NCBI RefSeq assembly: GCF_004570875.1 | Contig: NZ_SPQK01000023.1 | Location: 1 to 64,000, forward strand | Length of the DNA: 64,000 nucleotides | Origin: Blastococcus sp. CT_GayMR16 | Lineage (GTDB): Bacteria > Actinomycetota > Actinomycetes > Mycobacteriales > Geodermatophilaceae | Direction: 5' to 3' | In this document: one piece after another, positions 9,786 through 19,361 of the stretch | Layout: each line of letters opens with the position of its first letter | Position numbering within the stretch: position 1 is the first letter of the stretch | Notes under the pieces: model-generated | Told to the model about the DNA's origin: nothing | The model's input: only the letters and a program-made list of their open reading frames with translations | Database searches by the model: none | Translations under genes and position numbers: made by a program

Positions 9786-11075
9786 GTGTCCGTGTACTCG
9801 CCCGCGAACCCCGAGAGCGTCTTCACCTACGGAGCCCCGCAACTGAAGTTCGGGCACGGCTCCGCCGACGAGATCGGCTACGACCTCAGCCAGACCGGGG
9901 CGAAGCGGGCCCTGGTGGTCACCGACCCGGGGCTGGCGGCGACGGGCATCCCGCAGCGGGTGGCCGACCAGATGGCCCAGTTCGGGATCGAGGCGGTCGT
10001 CTTCGACGGCTCGCACGTCGAGCCGACCGACGAGAGCCTGGAGCACGCCGTCGGATGGGCCCGCGAGCACGGCCCGTGGGACGCGATCGTCGCCGTCGGG
10101 GGTGGCTCCAGCATCGACACCGCCAAGGCGATCAACCTGATGACCACCAACCCCGGCGTGCTGATGGACTACATCAACAAGCCGGTGGGCGGGGGCAAGG
10201 CGCCGGTCAACCCGCTGAACCCGCTGATCGCCGTCCCGACCACGACGGGCACCGGCTCGGAGAGCACGACGATCTGCGTCCTCGACGTCCTGTCGCTGAA
10301 GGTCAAGACCGGGATCAGCCACGCGCGGCTGCGGCCGACACTCGCCGTGATCGACCCCGCGCTCACCCTCACCCAGCCGGCCGGCGTCACCGCGGCGTCC
10401 GGCATGGACATCCTCTGCCACGCCCTGGAGAGCTACACCGCCCGCTGGTACACCACCTACGACCACAAGACGCCCGAGCAGCGGGTGCCCTACTGCGGGT
10501 CGAACCCGATCTCGGACATGTGGTCGGAGAAGGCGCTGACCCTGCTGGCCGGCTCGTTCCGGCGGGCGGTCCGGCACGGTGACGACGAGAAGGCGCGCGG
10601 GGACATGGCGATGGCCGCGACGTTCGCGGGCATGGGCTTCGGCAACGCCGGCGTGCACATCCCGCACGCCAACGCCTATCCGATCGCGGGCCAGGTGAAG
10701 GACTTTCGCCCGTTGGACTACCCGGCCGACGAGCCGATGGTGCCGCACGGGATGTCGGTCTCCCTGACCGCCCCGGAAGCCTTCCGCTTCACCTTCGAGG
10801 CATCGCCCGACCGGCACGTCCGGGCCGCGCAGCTGCTCGCCCCGAACGCGGGCGTGCCGACGGACGCCACGGAGTTCCTGCCGACCGTGCTGGTGGACCT
10901 GATGCGCGACATCGACATCCCCAACGGGATCGCCGCCGTGGGCTTCGACGAGGGCGACATCCCCAGCCTGGTGGACGGGACGATGAAGCAGCAGCGGCTG
11001 CTGGCCACGTGTCCGCGCGAGGTCACCGAGGACGACATCGCCGGCATCTTCCAACGCTCGCTGAACCTGTGGTGA
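9786..11075 (+). CDS. Iron-type alcohol dehydrogenase family, hydroxyacid-oxoacid transhydrogenase (ADHFE1-like)
   Basis: A 429-residue Fe-ADH superfamily protein. It has [10 protein letters not shown] near residue 104, [10 protein letters not shown] near 149, HALESY near 212, and [16 protein letters not shown]. Compared from memory with human ADHFE1, the phrases [30 protein letters not shown] and [17 protein letters not shown] match closely, more so than butanol dehydrogenases do. The ADHFE1 reaction transfers hydride from 4-hydroxybutyrate to 2-oxoglutarate, giving succinic semialdehyde and D-2-hydroxyglutarate. GTG at 9786 has GGAAGGA upstream. The next gene starts inside its stop codon. 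Precise substrates are inferred from family likeness and context. Confidence 0.85.
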   Translation: MSVYSPANPESVFTYGAPQLKFGHGSADEIGYDLSQTGAKRALVVTDPGLAATGIPQRVADQMAQFGIEAVVFDGSHVEPTDESLEHAVGWAREHGPWDAIVAVGGGSSIDTAKAINLMTTNPGVLMDYINKPVGGGKAPVNPLNPLIAVPTTTGTGSESTTICVLDVLSLKVKTGISHARLRPTLAVIDPALTLTQPAGVTAASGMDILCHALESYTARWYTTYDHKTPEQRVPYCGSNPISDMWSEKALTLLAGSFRRAVRHGDDEKARGDMAMAATFAGMGFGNAGVHIPHANAYPIAGQVKDFRPLDYPADEPMVPHGMSVSLTAPEAFRFTFEASPDRHVRAAQLLAPNAGVPTDATEFLPTVLVDLMRDIDIPNGIAAVGFDEGDIPSLVDGTMKQQRLLATCPREVTEDDIAGIFQRSLNLW

Positions 11076-13894
11076 GTCGCTCTACTCCCCTGGACGACGG
11101 ACTGCTCCCCGCACTGCGCGGGGCCGGGCTCGCCGAGGTCGACGACTCGGGGCTCGCCCGGGCGCTGTACTCCTCGGACGCCTCGCTCTACCGGGTGCTG
11201 CCGCGGGCGGTGGTCCGACCGCGGCATCCCGACGAGATCGTCGCCGCGCTGGAGGTCTGCCGGTCCCTCGGCGTCCCGCTGACGGTGCGCGGTGCGGGCA
11301 CGTCGATCGCCGGCAACGCCGTGGGGCCCGGCGTCGTCCTCGACACCAGCCGGCACCTGTCGGGGGTGCTCGACGTCGACGTCGAGGCCCGGACGGCGAC
11401 CGTCCAGCCCGGCGTCGTGCAGGCGTCGCTGCAGCAGGCGGTGCAGCCGCGGGGCCTCCGGTTCGGTCCCGATCCGAGCACGCACAACCGCTGCACCGTC
11501 GGCGGGATGATCGGCAACAACGCCTGCGGCTCCCGCGCCCTGGGCTACGGCCGGACCTCGGACAACGTGGTGGGGCTGGATGTCGTCACCGGGTCCGGGG
11601 AACGGCTGCGGCTGGGCCCTTCGACCACCCCCGTGGACGGCGCCCTCGCCGACCTGCACCGCGTGGTCGCCGGGCAGCTCGCGACGATCCGCACCGAGCT
11701 GGGCCGCTTCGGCCGGCAGGTCTCCGGCTACTCGCTGGAGCACCTGCTCCCGGAGCGCGGCTTCGACGTGGCCCGCGCACTCGTGGGCAGCGAGGGGACG
11801 CTCGCGCTCGTGCTCGGGGCGACCGTCCGCCTGGTCGCCGACGCCCCGTACCGGGGGCTGGTCGTGCTCGGCTACCCCTCGATGGCCGACGCCGCCGACG
11901 CGACCCCGGGCCTCCTGCCGCACTCCCCCACGGCCGTCGAGGGGCTGGACGCCCGCATCGTGCAGCGGCTGCGCGACGTCCCCGCCGCGGTGGTGCCGGA
12001 ACTGCCTCGCGGGGACGGCTGGCTGATCGTCGAGCTGACCGGCGACACCCCCGGTGAGGTCGCGGACGGGGCGCTGCGGGTGGTCGCCGACTCCGGTGCG
12101 GTGGACTCCCTCGTCGTGACCGAACCGGCCGAGGCGGCGGCGATCTGGCGGATCCGCGAGGACGGTGCCGGGCTGGCCGCCCGCACCAGCGAGGGCCGTC
12201 CGGCGCACGCCGGCTGGGAGGACGCCGCCGTCCCGCCGGAGCGGCTGGGCGAGTACCTGCGCGAGTTCGACGCGCTGCTGGACCAGCACCGACTGCAGGG
12301 CGTCCCGTACGGACACTTCGGCGACGGCTGCGTGCACGTCCGGATCGACTTCCCGTTCGGCCGCGGCGCCGACCAGGGCCGCCGGGCGTACCGCTCGTTC
12401 GTCGAGGACGCGGCCCGGCTCGTGGCCGGCTACGGCGGCTCGCTGTCGGGTGAGCACGGGGACGGCCGGGCACGGAGCGAGCTGCTTCCGCTCATGTACT
12501 CCCCCGCAGCCATCGACCTGTTCGCGCAGGTCAAAGGGGTGCTCGATCCGGACGACGTCCTGAACCCCGGCGTCCTGGTGCGGCCGGCCAAGCTCGACGC
12601 CGACGTCCGGGTGGCCGCCGCACCGCACCGCCGCGAGGGCCTCGCCCTGGCCTACCGGCACGACGGCGGCGACTTCTCCGCCGCGGTGCACCGCTGCACC
12701 GGGGTCGGCAAGTGCCGCGCCGACCTGCCCGCGGCCGTCATGTGCCCCTCCTGGCCGGCCACCCGGGAGGAGAAGGACACCACCCGCGGCCGGGCGCGCG
12801 TGCTGCAGGAGATGCTCGCGCCGGGCGGACCGGTGAACGGCTGGCGCGCTCCCGAGGTGCACGACGCCCTCGACCTCTGCCTGTCGTGCAAGGGCTGCTC
12901 GCGCGACTGCCCGACCGGTGTCGACATGGCGACCTACAAGGCCGAGGTGCTGCACCAGTCCTACCGCCGGCGGCTGCGGCCACGGCCGCACTACACGCTC
13001 GGCCGACTGCCGCGGTGGGCTGATCTCGCCGCCCGCGCCCCGCGGGCGGTCAACGCGGTGCTCGCCTCCCGGCTCGGCGGGCGGCTGGCCAAGTGGTCGG
13101 CCGGGATGGACCAGCGGCGGGAGGTGCCGCCGTTCGCCCGGCAGACGTTCCGCCGGCAGTGGTCGGAGCGTCCGGCACCGGCCGGGGACGGCGCCCCGGT
13201 GGCGTTGTGGGTGGACTCCTTCACCGACCACTTCACCCCGGAGGTGGCGTTCGCCGCCGCCCGGGTGCTGGAGGCGGCCGGTTACCGGGTGCAGGTGCCC
13301 GGCGCCGACACCTGCTGCGGGCTCACCTGGATCACCACCGGGCAGCTCGACGCGGCCCGCACGATCCTCGGCGCGACGATCGCGACCCTCGCGCCGCTGG
13401 TCGACGCGGGGATCCTGGTGGTCGGCGTCGAGCCGTCCTGCACCGCGGTGCTGCGTGGGGATGCGCTGGAGCTGGTCGGCGGGCCGGAGGCGCAGCGGGT
13501 GGCCGCGGGCACCCGCACCCTCGCCGAGCTGCTGACCGGGACGCCGGGGTGGCAGCCGCCGTCACTGGCGGGACTCGAGGTCGTGGCCCAGCCGCACTGC
13601 CACCACGCCTCGGTGCTCGGCTGGTCGGCCGACGCCGCGCTGCTGCAGAGGGCCGGCGCCCGGGTGAACCGGCTCGGCGGCTGCTGCGGGCTCGCCGGCA
13701 ACTGGGGCGTGGAGCGGGGGCACCACGACGTGTCGGTGACGATCGCCGAGCAGCAGCTGCTGCCGGCCGTGCGGGACCTCGACGCCGACGCCGTGGTGCT
13801 CGCCGACGGCTTCTCCTGCCGGACGCAGCTCGATCAGCTGGCCGGCCGCCGGGGCCAGCACCTGGCCGAGCTGCTGGCCGAGCGGCTCCCCTGA
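11072..13894 (+). CDS. FAD/Fe-S (S)- or D-2-hydroxyacid dehydrogenase, YdiJ-like (probable D-2-hydroxyglutarate dehydrogenase)
   Basis: A 940-residue fusion. Residues ~40-200 form a FAD-binding type 4 domain with [15 protein letters not shown]; ~210-500 the FAD-oxidase C domain with [13 protein letters not shown]. Two Fe-S segments follow: CTGVGKC near 541 and [14 protein letters not shown] near 601. The C-terminal part holds CCG-type pairs, DTCCGL near 746 and [11 protein letters not shown] near 869. This order is that of E. coli YdiJ, reported as a D-2-hydroxyglutarate dehydrogenase. GTG at 11072 shares four bases (GTGA) with the transhydrogenase stop, so the pair is co-translated. Substrate assignment rests on architecture plus partner gene; D-lactate or glycolate are alternatives. 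Confidence 0.85.
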   Translation: MSRSTPLDDGLLPALRGAGLAEVDDSGLARALYSSDASLYRVLPRAVVRPRHPDEIVAALEVCRSLGVPLTVRGAGTSIAGNAVGPGVVLDTSRHLSGVLDVDVEARTATVQPGVVQASLQQAVQPRGLRFGPDPSTHNRCTVGGMIGNNACGSRALGYGRTSDNVVGLDVVTGSGERLRLGPSTTPVDGALADLHRVVAGQLATIRTELGRFGRQVSGYSLEHLLPERGFDVARALVGSEGTLALVLGATVRLVADAPYRGLVVLGYPSMADAADATPGLLPHSPTAVEGLDARIVQRLRDVPAAVVPELPRGDGWLIVELTGDTPGEVADGALRVVADSGAVDSLVVTEPAEAAAIWRIREDGAGLAARTSEGRPAHAGWEDAAVPPERLGEYLREFDALLDQHRLQGVPYGHFGDGCVHVRIDFPFGRGADQGRRAYRSFVEDAARLVAGYGGSLSGEHGDGRARSELLPLMYSPAAIDLFAQVKGVLDPDDVLNPGVLVRPAKLDADVRVAAAPHRREGLALAYRHDGGDFSAAVHRCTGVGKCRADLPAAVMCPSWPATREEKDTTRGRARVLQEMLAPGGPVNGWRAPEVHDALDLCLSCKGCSRDCPTGVDMATYKAEVLHQSYRRRLRPRPHYTLGRLPRWADLAARAPRAVNAVLASRLGGRLAKWSAGMDQRREVPPFARQTFRRQWSERPAPAGDGAPVALWVDSFTDHFTPEVAFAAARVLEAAGYRVQVPGADTCCGLTWITTGQLDAARTILGATIATLAPLVDAGILVVGVEPSCTAVLRGDALELVGGPEAQRVAAGTRTLAELLTGTPGWQPPSLAGLEVVAQPHCHHASVLGWSADAALLQRAGARVNRLGGCCGLAGNWGVERGHHDVSVTIAEQQLLPAVRDLDADAVVLADGFSCRTQLDQLAGRRGQHLAELLAERLP

Positions 13895-13895
13895 C

Positions 13896-14522
13896 TCAGG
13901 CGGCCGCGTCGCCGTCCCGACGGGCCCGGGCGGCCGCGAGCACCGTCGGGGCCAGCGCCGCGGCGATCTGGCGGTAGCCGGCCGAGGACGGGTGGAACCG
14001 GTCGGCGGAGAACAGCGTCGGGTCGGCCGCGAAGGCGGTGCCGATCTCCGCCGCGATGTGGGCGACGACGGCTCCCGCGGCCTCGGCCACCGCCCCCTGG
14101 CGCTGCTGCAGCTGCGCGCAGGCGGCCCGCACGGCCGCCCGGAACGCCGGCGGCACGAAGGGAACCGAGGACATGTCGGGCGCCGGCACCACGACGACGT
14201 CCGTGCCGGCGGCCTGGAGGGCGGTGACCGCCGCGGCGAGCGCGGCGGTGGCCCCGTCGACCGGCACGAACCGGGCGAGGTCGTTCGCGCCGATCACGAC
14301 GACGGCGAGGTCGGCCTGCAGCGGTGTTGCGCGGCGGACCTGGTCGGCGAGCTGGGCGGAGACGGCGCCGGGTACGGCGAGGACGTGCAGGTCGACGTCG
14401 AAACCGTCGTCGGCGAGAACCGCGGACAGCCGGGGGCCGAGCGCGTCGTCGGGACTCCGGGCGCCCGTGCCGTAGGCGATGGAGTCACCGAGGACGACGA
14501 GCCGGAGCGGGGTGGGTGCCAC
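13896..14522 (-). CDS. SGNH/GDSL-type lipase/esterase family protein
   Basis: A 208-residue single-domain hydrolase. Block I is VVLGDSIAYGTGA with the catalytic serine in GDS, block III is VVVIGANDL with the oxyanion-hole Asn, and block V is DRFHPSSAGY with the catalytic Asp and His. No signal peptide is visible, so it is probably cytosolic. The start is uncertain: GTG at 14522 is the first in-frame start before block I but lacks a good ribosome site. It converges on the Fe-S dehydrogenase with a one-base gap. Natural substrate unknown. Confidence 0.85.
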   Translation of the reverse strand: MAPTPLRLVVLGDSIAYGTGARSPDDALGPRLSAVLADDGFDVDLHVLAVPGAVSAQLADQVRRATPLQADLAVVVIGANDLARFVPVDGATAALAAAVTALQAAGTDVVVVPAPDMSSVPFVPPAFRAAVRAACAQLQQRQGAVAEAAGAVVAHIAAEIGTAFAADPTLFSADRFHPSSAGYRQIAAALAPTVLAAARARRDGDAAA

Positions 14523-14617
14523 GCAGTGTCCAACGTCGGCCGGCCCGCCGATCGTCCCCGGAACGACGCCTGGAGTGATGTCCCTCCACCGGCCAGAACG
14601 GTGGGACAAGTGGCCGA

Positions 14618-15600
14618 TCACGGGACAACGCTGATGCGCGTCCGGTAGGCCGCACGGATGTCCGCCCGGCAGGCTTCCGGCTCGCGCATGAGCCCGCGAT
14701 AGCTGAACCGCAGCACCACCCACCCGAGAGCGGCGAGAGCAGCGTCCCGGCGCAGGTCCCGCTCCCGCGCCTCCGGGCTGCTGTGGAAGGCCGCACCGTC
14801 CAGTTCGACGGCGATCTTCGCCTCCGGCCACGCGGCATCGAGCCGAACGGGTCCCCGGGGCAGGAGCGGGCGGTACTGCTGCTCGCACGGTGGCGTGCCG
14901 GGGATCGCCAGGACATTCCGGACGGCGAAAATCTCGAGCGGCTCTCGCAGCCGCCTGCGATGAAGCCCAGCAACTCGGTCAGGGCCGAGCGTCCCGGTAG
15001 TTCTGGGCGCATGTCCACCTGGACCAGGAGCTCGTCGACGGCGACCCGCCGTTCCCTCGTGGCTCGGAGAACCGCGTCACGCACCACCCCGTCGAACCCG
15101 CGCATGGCGCGGGCGCGGTGGGCCTCGCCCCACGTGTCGAGCAGGGATCGGGGAACCGAGGTGACCGGCAACCCGCGCGCCTGCACGACCGCCCCCACGT
15201 CGTGGCTGCGGTGCACCCGCAGCCAACGCGAGCTGCGCACCCGCCGCTCGCTCGGCACGGTCACGTGCAGCTTCGTGACCTCGTTGTCCACGATGCCGTG
15301 CAGCGCGAGTGCACTGATGTGGCTCAGCGGCCCGCCCGCATAGCCCGCAGCCGCATGGCACCGGACGGTCCAGTCGTCCACGAGGTCGGGCACCGTGACC
15401 CAGCCCGGATGCAGCCGCACGAGCCGTCCGGAGGCGATCCAGCGACCGATGCTGCGGGTTCCGACCGTGGTCGCCAGCGCCGCCGTCGACGTGGTTCGAG
15501 CCGGGCCCAGGAGTGACAGGAGGTCGTGCACCGGCACAGCCTGCGAGGCCGCGGCGGGTCTCAGCAGCGGCTCTCTGGCATCTGTGGATGGAGCGCGCAC
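14618..15600 (-). pseudogene. Frameshifted AbiEi-like / DUF559 endonuclease-fold gene
   Basis: The N-terminal ~220 residues, from GTG at 15600, resemble winged-helix proteins of the AbiEi-antitoxin-like type (SIGRWIASGRLVRLHPGW, then GGPLSHISALALHGI). They read cleanly to about 14941. At 14939-14941 the frame must shift by one base. After the shift, a typical DUF559 / Vsr-like PD-(D/E)XK domain reads to the TGA at 14618-14620, with DAAWPEAKIAVELDGAAFH and RDLRRDAALAALGWVVLRFS. Without the shift the protein continues as basic nonsense. Intact relatives in this group are single fused proteins of about 300-330 residues. It could be a real mutation or a sequencing error. Confidence 0.75.
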
Positions 15601-15606
15601 AGCGTC

Positions 15607-15653
15607 GTCCCTCAGTCGGCCATTACCGCCCTCGGAATGGCCGACTGAGGGAC
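15607..15653. terminator. 18-bp perfect inverted repeat (hairpin)
   Basis: Two perfect 18-nt arms (GTCCCTCAGTCGGCCATT and its complement) separated by 11 bases, just after the stop of the minus-strand fabG-like gene and just before the start of the frameshifted DUF559 gene. It probably terminates the fabG-like transcript. The stem is longer and less G/C-only than the other terminators here. Confidence 0.6.
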
Positions 15654-15666
15654 ATCGCCCGGGCCG

Positions 15667-16431
15667 TCAGGCGCGCGGGCCACCGGCGGCGTAGACGACC
15701 TGGCCGGAGACGAAGCCGGCACCCTCGCTGACGAAGAAGGACACGAGGTGAGCGATGTCCTCGGGCTGGCCGACGCGGGCCACCGGGATCTGCGAGGCGG
15801 CGCCCTTGATGAAGTCCTCGAACGCGATGCCCATGCGCTCGGCGGTCGCCTTGGTCATCTCGGTCTCGATGAAGCCGGGGGCGATCGCGTTGGCGGTGAC
15901 GCCGAACTTGCCCAGTTCGATCGCCAGGGTCTTGGTGAAGCCCTGGAGGCCGGCCTTGGCCGTGGAGTAGTTGGCCTGCCCGCGGTTGCCCAGCGCCGAG
16001 ACGCTGGACAGGCTGACGATCCGGCCCCACGTGGCGTCGATCATGTGCTTCTGCACGGCGCGGCTCATCAGGAAGGCGCCCCGCAGGTGCACGTTCATGA
16101 CCAGGTCCCAGTCGGTCTCGGTCATCTTGAACAGCATGTTGTCGCGGGTGACGCCGGCGTTGTTGATCAGCACCGTCGGACCGCCGAGCTCGGCGGCGAC
16201 GCGCGCGACGGCGGCCTCGACCTGCTCGGAGTCGCTGACGTCGGCACCGACGGCGAGCGCCGTCCCGCCGGCGGCCTCGATGGCCTCGACGGTGCCCTTC
16301 GCGGAGGCTTCGTCCAGGTCGAGGACGGCGACGGCGAACCCGTCCTGGGCCAGCCGGAGGGCGGTCGCGGCACCGATGCCGCGGGCGGCGCCGGTCACGA
16401 TGGCCACGCGGGGGGTGGTTGCCTCGCTCAT
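15667..16431 (-). CDS. fabG: 3-oxoacyl-ACP reductase-like SDR (FabG family)
   Basis: A 254-residue classical short-chain dehydrogenase. It has the cofactor motif TGAARGIGAATA near residue 14, NNAGVTRD near 90, the catalytic serine in SLSSVSALG, the YSTAKAG YxxxK motif, and the fabG-like phrase APGFIETEMT. Unlike the second FabG copy at 44.0 kb it stands alone, so it may serve acyl-CoA reduction (for example polyhydroxyalkanoate or beta-oxidation chemistry) rather than fatty-acid synthesis. ATG at 16431 follows AAGGGAAC. A hairpin lies right after its stop. Confidence 0.88.
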   Translation of the reverse strand: MSEATTPRVAIVTGAARGIGAATALRLAQDGFAVAVLDLDEASAKGTVEAIEAAGGTALAVGADVSDSEQVEAAVARVAAELGGPTVLINNAGVTRDNMLFKMTETDWDLVMNVHLRGAFLMSRAVQKHMIDATWGRIVSLSSVSALGNRGQANYSTAKAGLQGFTKTLAIELGKFGVTANAIAPGFIETEMTKATAERMGIAFEDFIKGAASQIPVARVGQPEDIAHLVSFFVSEGAGFVSGQVVYAAGGPRA

Positions 16432-16537
16432 GGAAGTTCCCTTCGTACGTCGTGTGCGGCTGCCGTCGCGGACGGCGGGCCGAGAGCTGCCCCGGACACG
16501 TTACGGGCGAGTAGCAACGCGGCTGTCACACGGTCGG

Positions 16538-16957
16538 TCAGGGCCAGATCGACGCGACGACGATCGCGGCGACGGCTAGCTGCACCGCGGCGCTGACCAG
16601 GCTGGCCGGATGGAAGGTCGGCTCCATCAGGTGCTGCCCCAGCCGCCCGGGGATGAGCACGTCCAGCGCGACGAAGGCCACGGACTGGAGCACGACACCG
16701 AGGACGCCGAAGACGACGGTGTAGAGCAGCGCCTGCCCGAATCCGCTGGTGGCGTTGGTCCAGATGCTGGCGAAGATGATCGCCCCCTGACCGAGGAAGC
16801 CGCCGGTGAGGGTGATCGCGGCGTTGAGCGACCGGTTCTCCGCGATGTGCTTTCCCAGGTTGCCGGGGGTGAGCAGGTCGAGGACGTAGAAGCCCAGGAC
16901 CAGCAGGGCGATGCCGACCCCGGTGTAGGCGGCGGCGAAGCCGATGCTCTGCAGCAC
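16538..16957 (-). CDS. DUF350 family membrane protein
   Basis: A 139-residue protein with four hydrophobic helices arranged as two similar halves. Each half carries the DUF350-type phrase (L-L-T-P-G-N-L-G-K-H-I in the first; L-I-P-G-R-L-G-Q-H-L in the second). The internal duplication and length are typical of DUF350. Its function is unknown; homologues often neighbour stress or envelope genes. GTG at 16957 follows CGGAGG nine bases upstream. Confidence 0.82.
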   Translation of the reverse strand: MLQSIGFAAAYTGVGIALLVLGFYVLDLLTPGNLGKHIAENRSLNAAITLTGGFLGQGAIIFASIWTNATSGFGQALLYTVVFGVLGVVLQSVAFVALDVLIPGRLGQHLMEPTFHPASLVSAAVQLAVAAIVVASIWP

Positions 16958-17039
16958 GGGGGTGGACCTCCGGGTGGGGATCGGGGAAAAGGCGTGCCAG
17001 GTCTACCGCACGGACGACGGGGCGCCCGGAGCGGGGAGG

Positions 17040-18371
17040 TCAGCCGGGGCGGGCCTCGTCGTCGCCGGCATGACCTCGACGTGGGTGGTGCAGCCGGCGG
17101 ACCGATGCGAGCGCGGCCCGGCGGGCGTGCATCCGCCGCTTGGCCCGCATGGTCCGCGGCGCGCGCGGTTCCTCGCGCAGGACGGCGTCCAGCCAGTGCC
17201 CGCGCGGGTCGAGATCGACCAGCAGCACCTTCACCAGCAGCGTCAGCGGGATGGCGAGCAGCGCACCGAGAGCGCCCATGACCCAGCCCCAGAACAGCAG
17301 CGCGCAGAACGTGACCGTCATCGACAGGCCCACGGAGTCACCGACGAACCGCGGCTGGATCAGCGTCTGCACCACGAAGTTCAGCAGCGCGTAGACGACC
17401 ACCACGGCGATCAGCTCGCCCCAGCCGCCGGCCAGTAGGCCCAGCAGCGCCGGCGGCACGACGCCCAGGACGAACCCGATGTTGGGCACGTAGTTGGTGA
17501 CGAACGCGAGGAGGCCCCAGATGCCGGCGGCCGGGATGCCGATGATCGACAGCGCGACCCAGTCCCCCACCGCCACGATGCCGCCGAACACCGTGCTGAC
17601 CAGGAGATAGCTGCGGGTGCCCTGGGTGAACAGGCTCAGGGCGACCGGCAGGTGCGGCCGCTCGGCGGCCACCAGCGCCATCCGCCGGCCGAAGCCGCTG
17701 GACTCGATCGCCACGAACACCAGGGCTGTCAGCAGCAGCACGAGGGTGCTCGCGGCGTCCGTCAGCCCGGACAGCAGCCCGGTGGCGACCCCGACCAGCT
17801 GGCTGTAGTCGATCTGCGCCACCAGGTCCGACAGCTGGCCGGAGACGATGCCGGCGTCGTTGAGGTCGTTCACCACCCCGTTGATCAGGACCTGGGCCCG
17901 ATCGGCGTAGTCGGGCAGCAGGGCGGCCAGCTGCGCGATCGAGAGCACCAGCAGCGCCACGAAGGACAGCAGGATCGACCACACGAGGATCAGCAGGACG
18001 GCGGTGGCCAGCCAGCTGGGCGCCCCGATCCGGCGCAGCCACCGCTGCACCGGGGTCAGGGCGATGACCACTACCAGCGCGAGGAAGACCGGGGCCACCA
18101 GCCAGGCGATCGCCCGCAGTCCCCCCACCGCCACCGTCGCGGCCGCTGCGCCGAGCAGGAGCAGCAGCCAGCGGGGCAGGGCGCCGGAGGCGGGGTCGGC
18201 CGCCGGTGACGACGGCGCCGCAGCCGCCGTGGCGTCGACCGATGTCGCACCGGACGGCGGTGGCGCCGGCGCGTTCTCGGCCTGGGCGCCGTCGGCGGTC
18301 GTCGGCTCGGGACGGCGCAGCGGACGGCGACCGGTCTGCCCGGTGCCTGCTACGTCCGGTCGTACCGCCAT
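17040..18371 (-). CDS. AI-2E family transporter (first copy)
   Basis: A 443-residue membrane protein. The N-terminal ~65 residues are a proline/alanine-rich cytosolic tail; then come about eight helices with the family pattern (VFLALVVVIALTPVQRWL, IGIPAAGIWGLLAFVTNYVPNIG, and NFVVQTLIQPRFVGDSVGLS). A basic C-terminal tail rich in R and H follows. The AI-2E (PerM/TqsA) superfamily includes export and Na+/H+ antiport proteins; calling it an autoinducer exporter would be unjustified. A second, diverged copy sits at 22.5 kb. Confidence 0.88.
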   Translation of the reverse strand: MAVRPDVAGTGQTGRRPLRRPEPTTADGAQAENAPAPPPSGATSVDATAAAAPSSPAADPASGALPRWLLLLLGAAAATVAVGGLRAIAWLVAPVFLALVVVIALTPVQRWLRRIGAPSWLATAVLLILVWSILLSFVALLVLSIAQLAALLPDYADRAQVLINGVVNDLNDAGIVSGQLSDLVAQIDYSQLVGVATGLLSGLTDAASTLVLLLTALVFVAIESSGFGRRMALVAAERPHLPVALSLFTQGTRSYLLVSTVFGGIVAVGDWVALSIIGIPAAGIWGLLAFVTNYVPNIGFVLGVVPPALLGLLAGGWGELIAVVVVYALLNFVVQTLIQPRFVGDSVGLSMTVTFCALLFWGWVMGALGALLAIPLTLLVKVLLVDLDPRGHWLDAVLREEPRAPRTMRAKRRMHARRAALASVRRLHHPRRGHAGDDEARPG

Positions 18372-18432
18372 CGCCGCCCCCTCCCTGTCCTCGGTCCTAC
18401 GGGCACACGATCACCGCTTCCGGCCCGCTCGG

Positions 18433-18831
18433 CTACCGGGGAGCGTCGAGAAGTGCGCTCATCTCCGGGAGCTCGAAGAACGTGGCGGTCGCCCGGGCGC
18501 TCGGCCCGCCGGCGTCGGGGTCGGCGCCGGCGGCCAGCAGCCGGGAGACGGTGTCGGCCGACTGCCGGAAGACCGCGGCGGCGAGGGCCGTCTGACCACG
18601 GTCGTTGACCCGGGAATGGTCGGCGCCGCAGTCGAGGAGCGCACCCACCGTTTCGGGGTGGCTGTGGTACGCGGCCAGGACCAGGAGAGTGTCGCCCTTG
18701 TCGTTGGTCAGGTTCACCGGCACCCCGGCGTCCACGTAGGCCGCGAGGTCCTCGGTGGCGCCGCTCCGGGCCAGGTCGAAGACCTGCCCGGCCAGCTCGA
18801 TGACGCCGGGATCGATCGGCTCTCCGCTCAC
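18433..18831 (-). CDS. Small ankyrin-repeat protein
   Basis: A 132-residue soluble protein with about three ankyrin repeats. Visible repeats are NDKGDTLLVLAAYHSHPETVGALLDCGAD and NDRGQTALAAAVFRQSADTVSRLLAAGAD in outline, with the usual TxLxxAA and LLxxGAD signatures. Such short proteins are protein-binding modules; in actinobacteria they often accompany catalase genes, though here none is adjacent. The GTG at 18831 has a TAGGCT hexamer six bases upstream, suggesting a leaderless message. Confidence 0.85.
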   Translation of the reverse strand: MSGEPIDPGVIELAGQVFDLARSGATEDLAAYVDAGVPVNLTNDKGDTLLVLAAYHSHPETVGALLDCGADHSRVNDRGQTALAAAVFRQSADTVSRLLAAGADPDAGGPSARATATFFELPEMSALLDAPR

Positions 18832-18840
18832 GTGGCCAGC

Positions 18841-19341
18841 CTAGGAGGGGTCCGCCGCGGCCGGGCGGAGCGGGAGCTTCAGACCCGTGTGGGTCGCCTC
18901 GAAACCGAGCCGCTCGTAGAAGCGGCGGGCGTCGTCCCGCGACGTGTCCGTGGTGAGCTGGATCAGCGCGCAGCCGCGCCGGCGGGCCTCCGCGATCGCC
19001 CAGCCGAGGATCGCCGTCCCGAGCCCCCGACCGCGGTGATCGACCCGCACGCGGACGGCCTCCACCTGGGCTCGGAGGGCGCCCCGGCGGGACAGGCCGG
19101 GGAGGAACGACAGCTGCAGCGTCGCCACCACCCCAGGCCCGTCGACGGCGACGACGAGCAGATGGGCGGGATCGGCGTCGATCATCGCGAAGGCCCGCCG
19201 ATAGGGCGCCAGGGCGGCGTCGGCGTCGGTGGCCACCTCGCGGCCGGCGCCGAGCGGGTCGTCGGCCAGCAGCCTCACCAGGGCCGGCAGATCCGCGCCC
19301 GCCGCCCGCCGGAGGCCGACCTGGGCGCCGCCGACGGTCAA
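18841..19341 (-). CDS. GNAT family N-acetyltransferase
   Basis: A protein of about 166 residues with the GNAT acetyl-CoA motif A visible as VRVDHRGRGLGTAILGWAI, followed by GCALIQLTTDTSRDDARRFYERLGF, the usual C-terminal half. Its substrate is unknown. The start is uncertain: TTG at 19341 is used. A CTG at 19365 would overlap the preceding stop in the familiar four-base way (CTGA) but CTG starts are rare. Either way it is coupled to the dienelactone hydrolase gene upstream. Confidence 0.82.
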   Translation of the reverse strand: MTVGGAQVGLRRAAGADLPALVRLLADDPLGAGREVATDADAALAPYRRAFAMIDADPAHLLVVAVDGPGVVATLQLSFLPGLSRRGALRAQVEAVRVRVDHRGRGLGTAILGWAIAEARRRGCALIQLTTDTSRDDARRFYERLGFEATHTGLKLPLRPAAADPS

Positions 19342-19361
19342 CGACGCCAGCTGCTCCGTCG

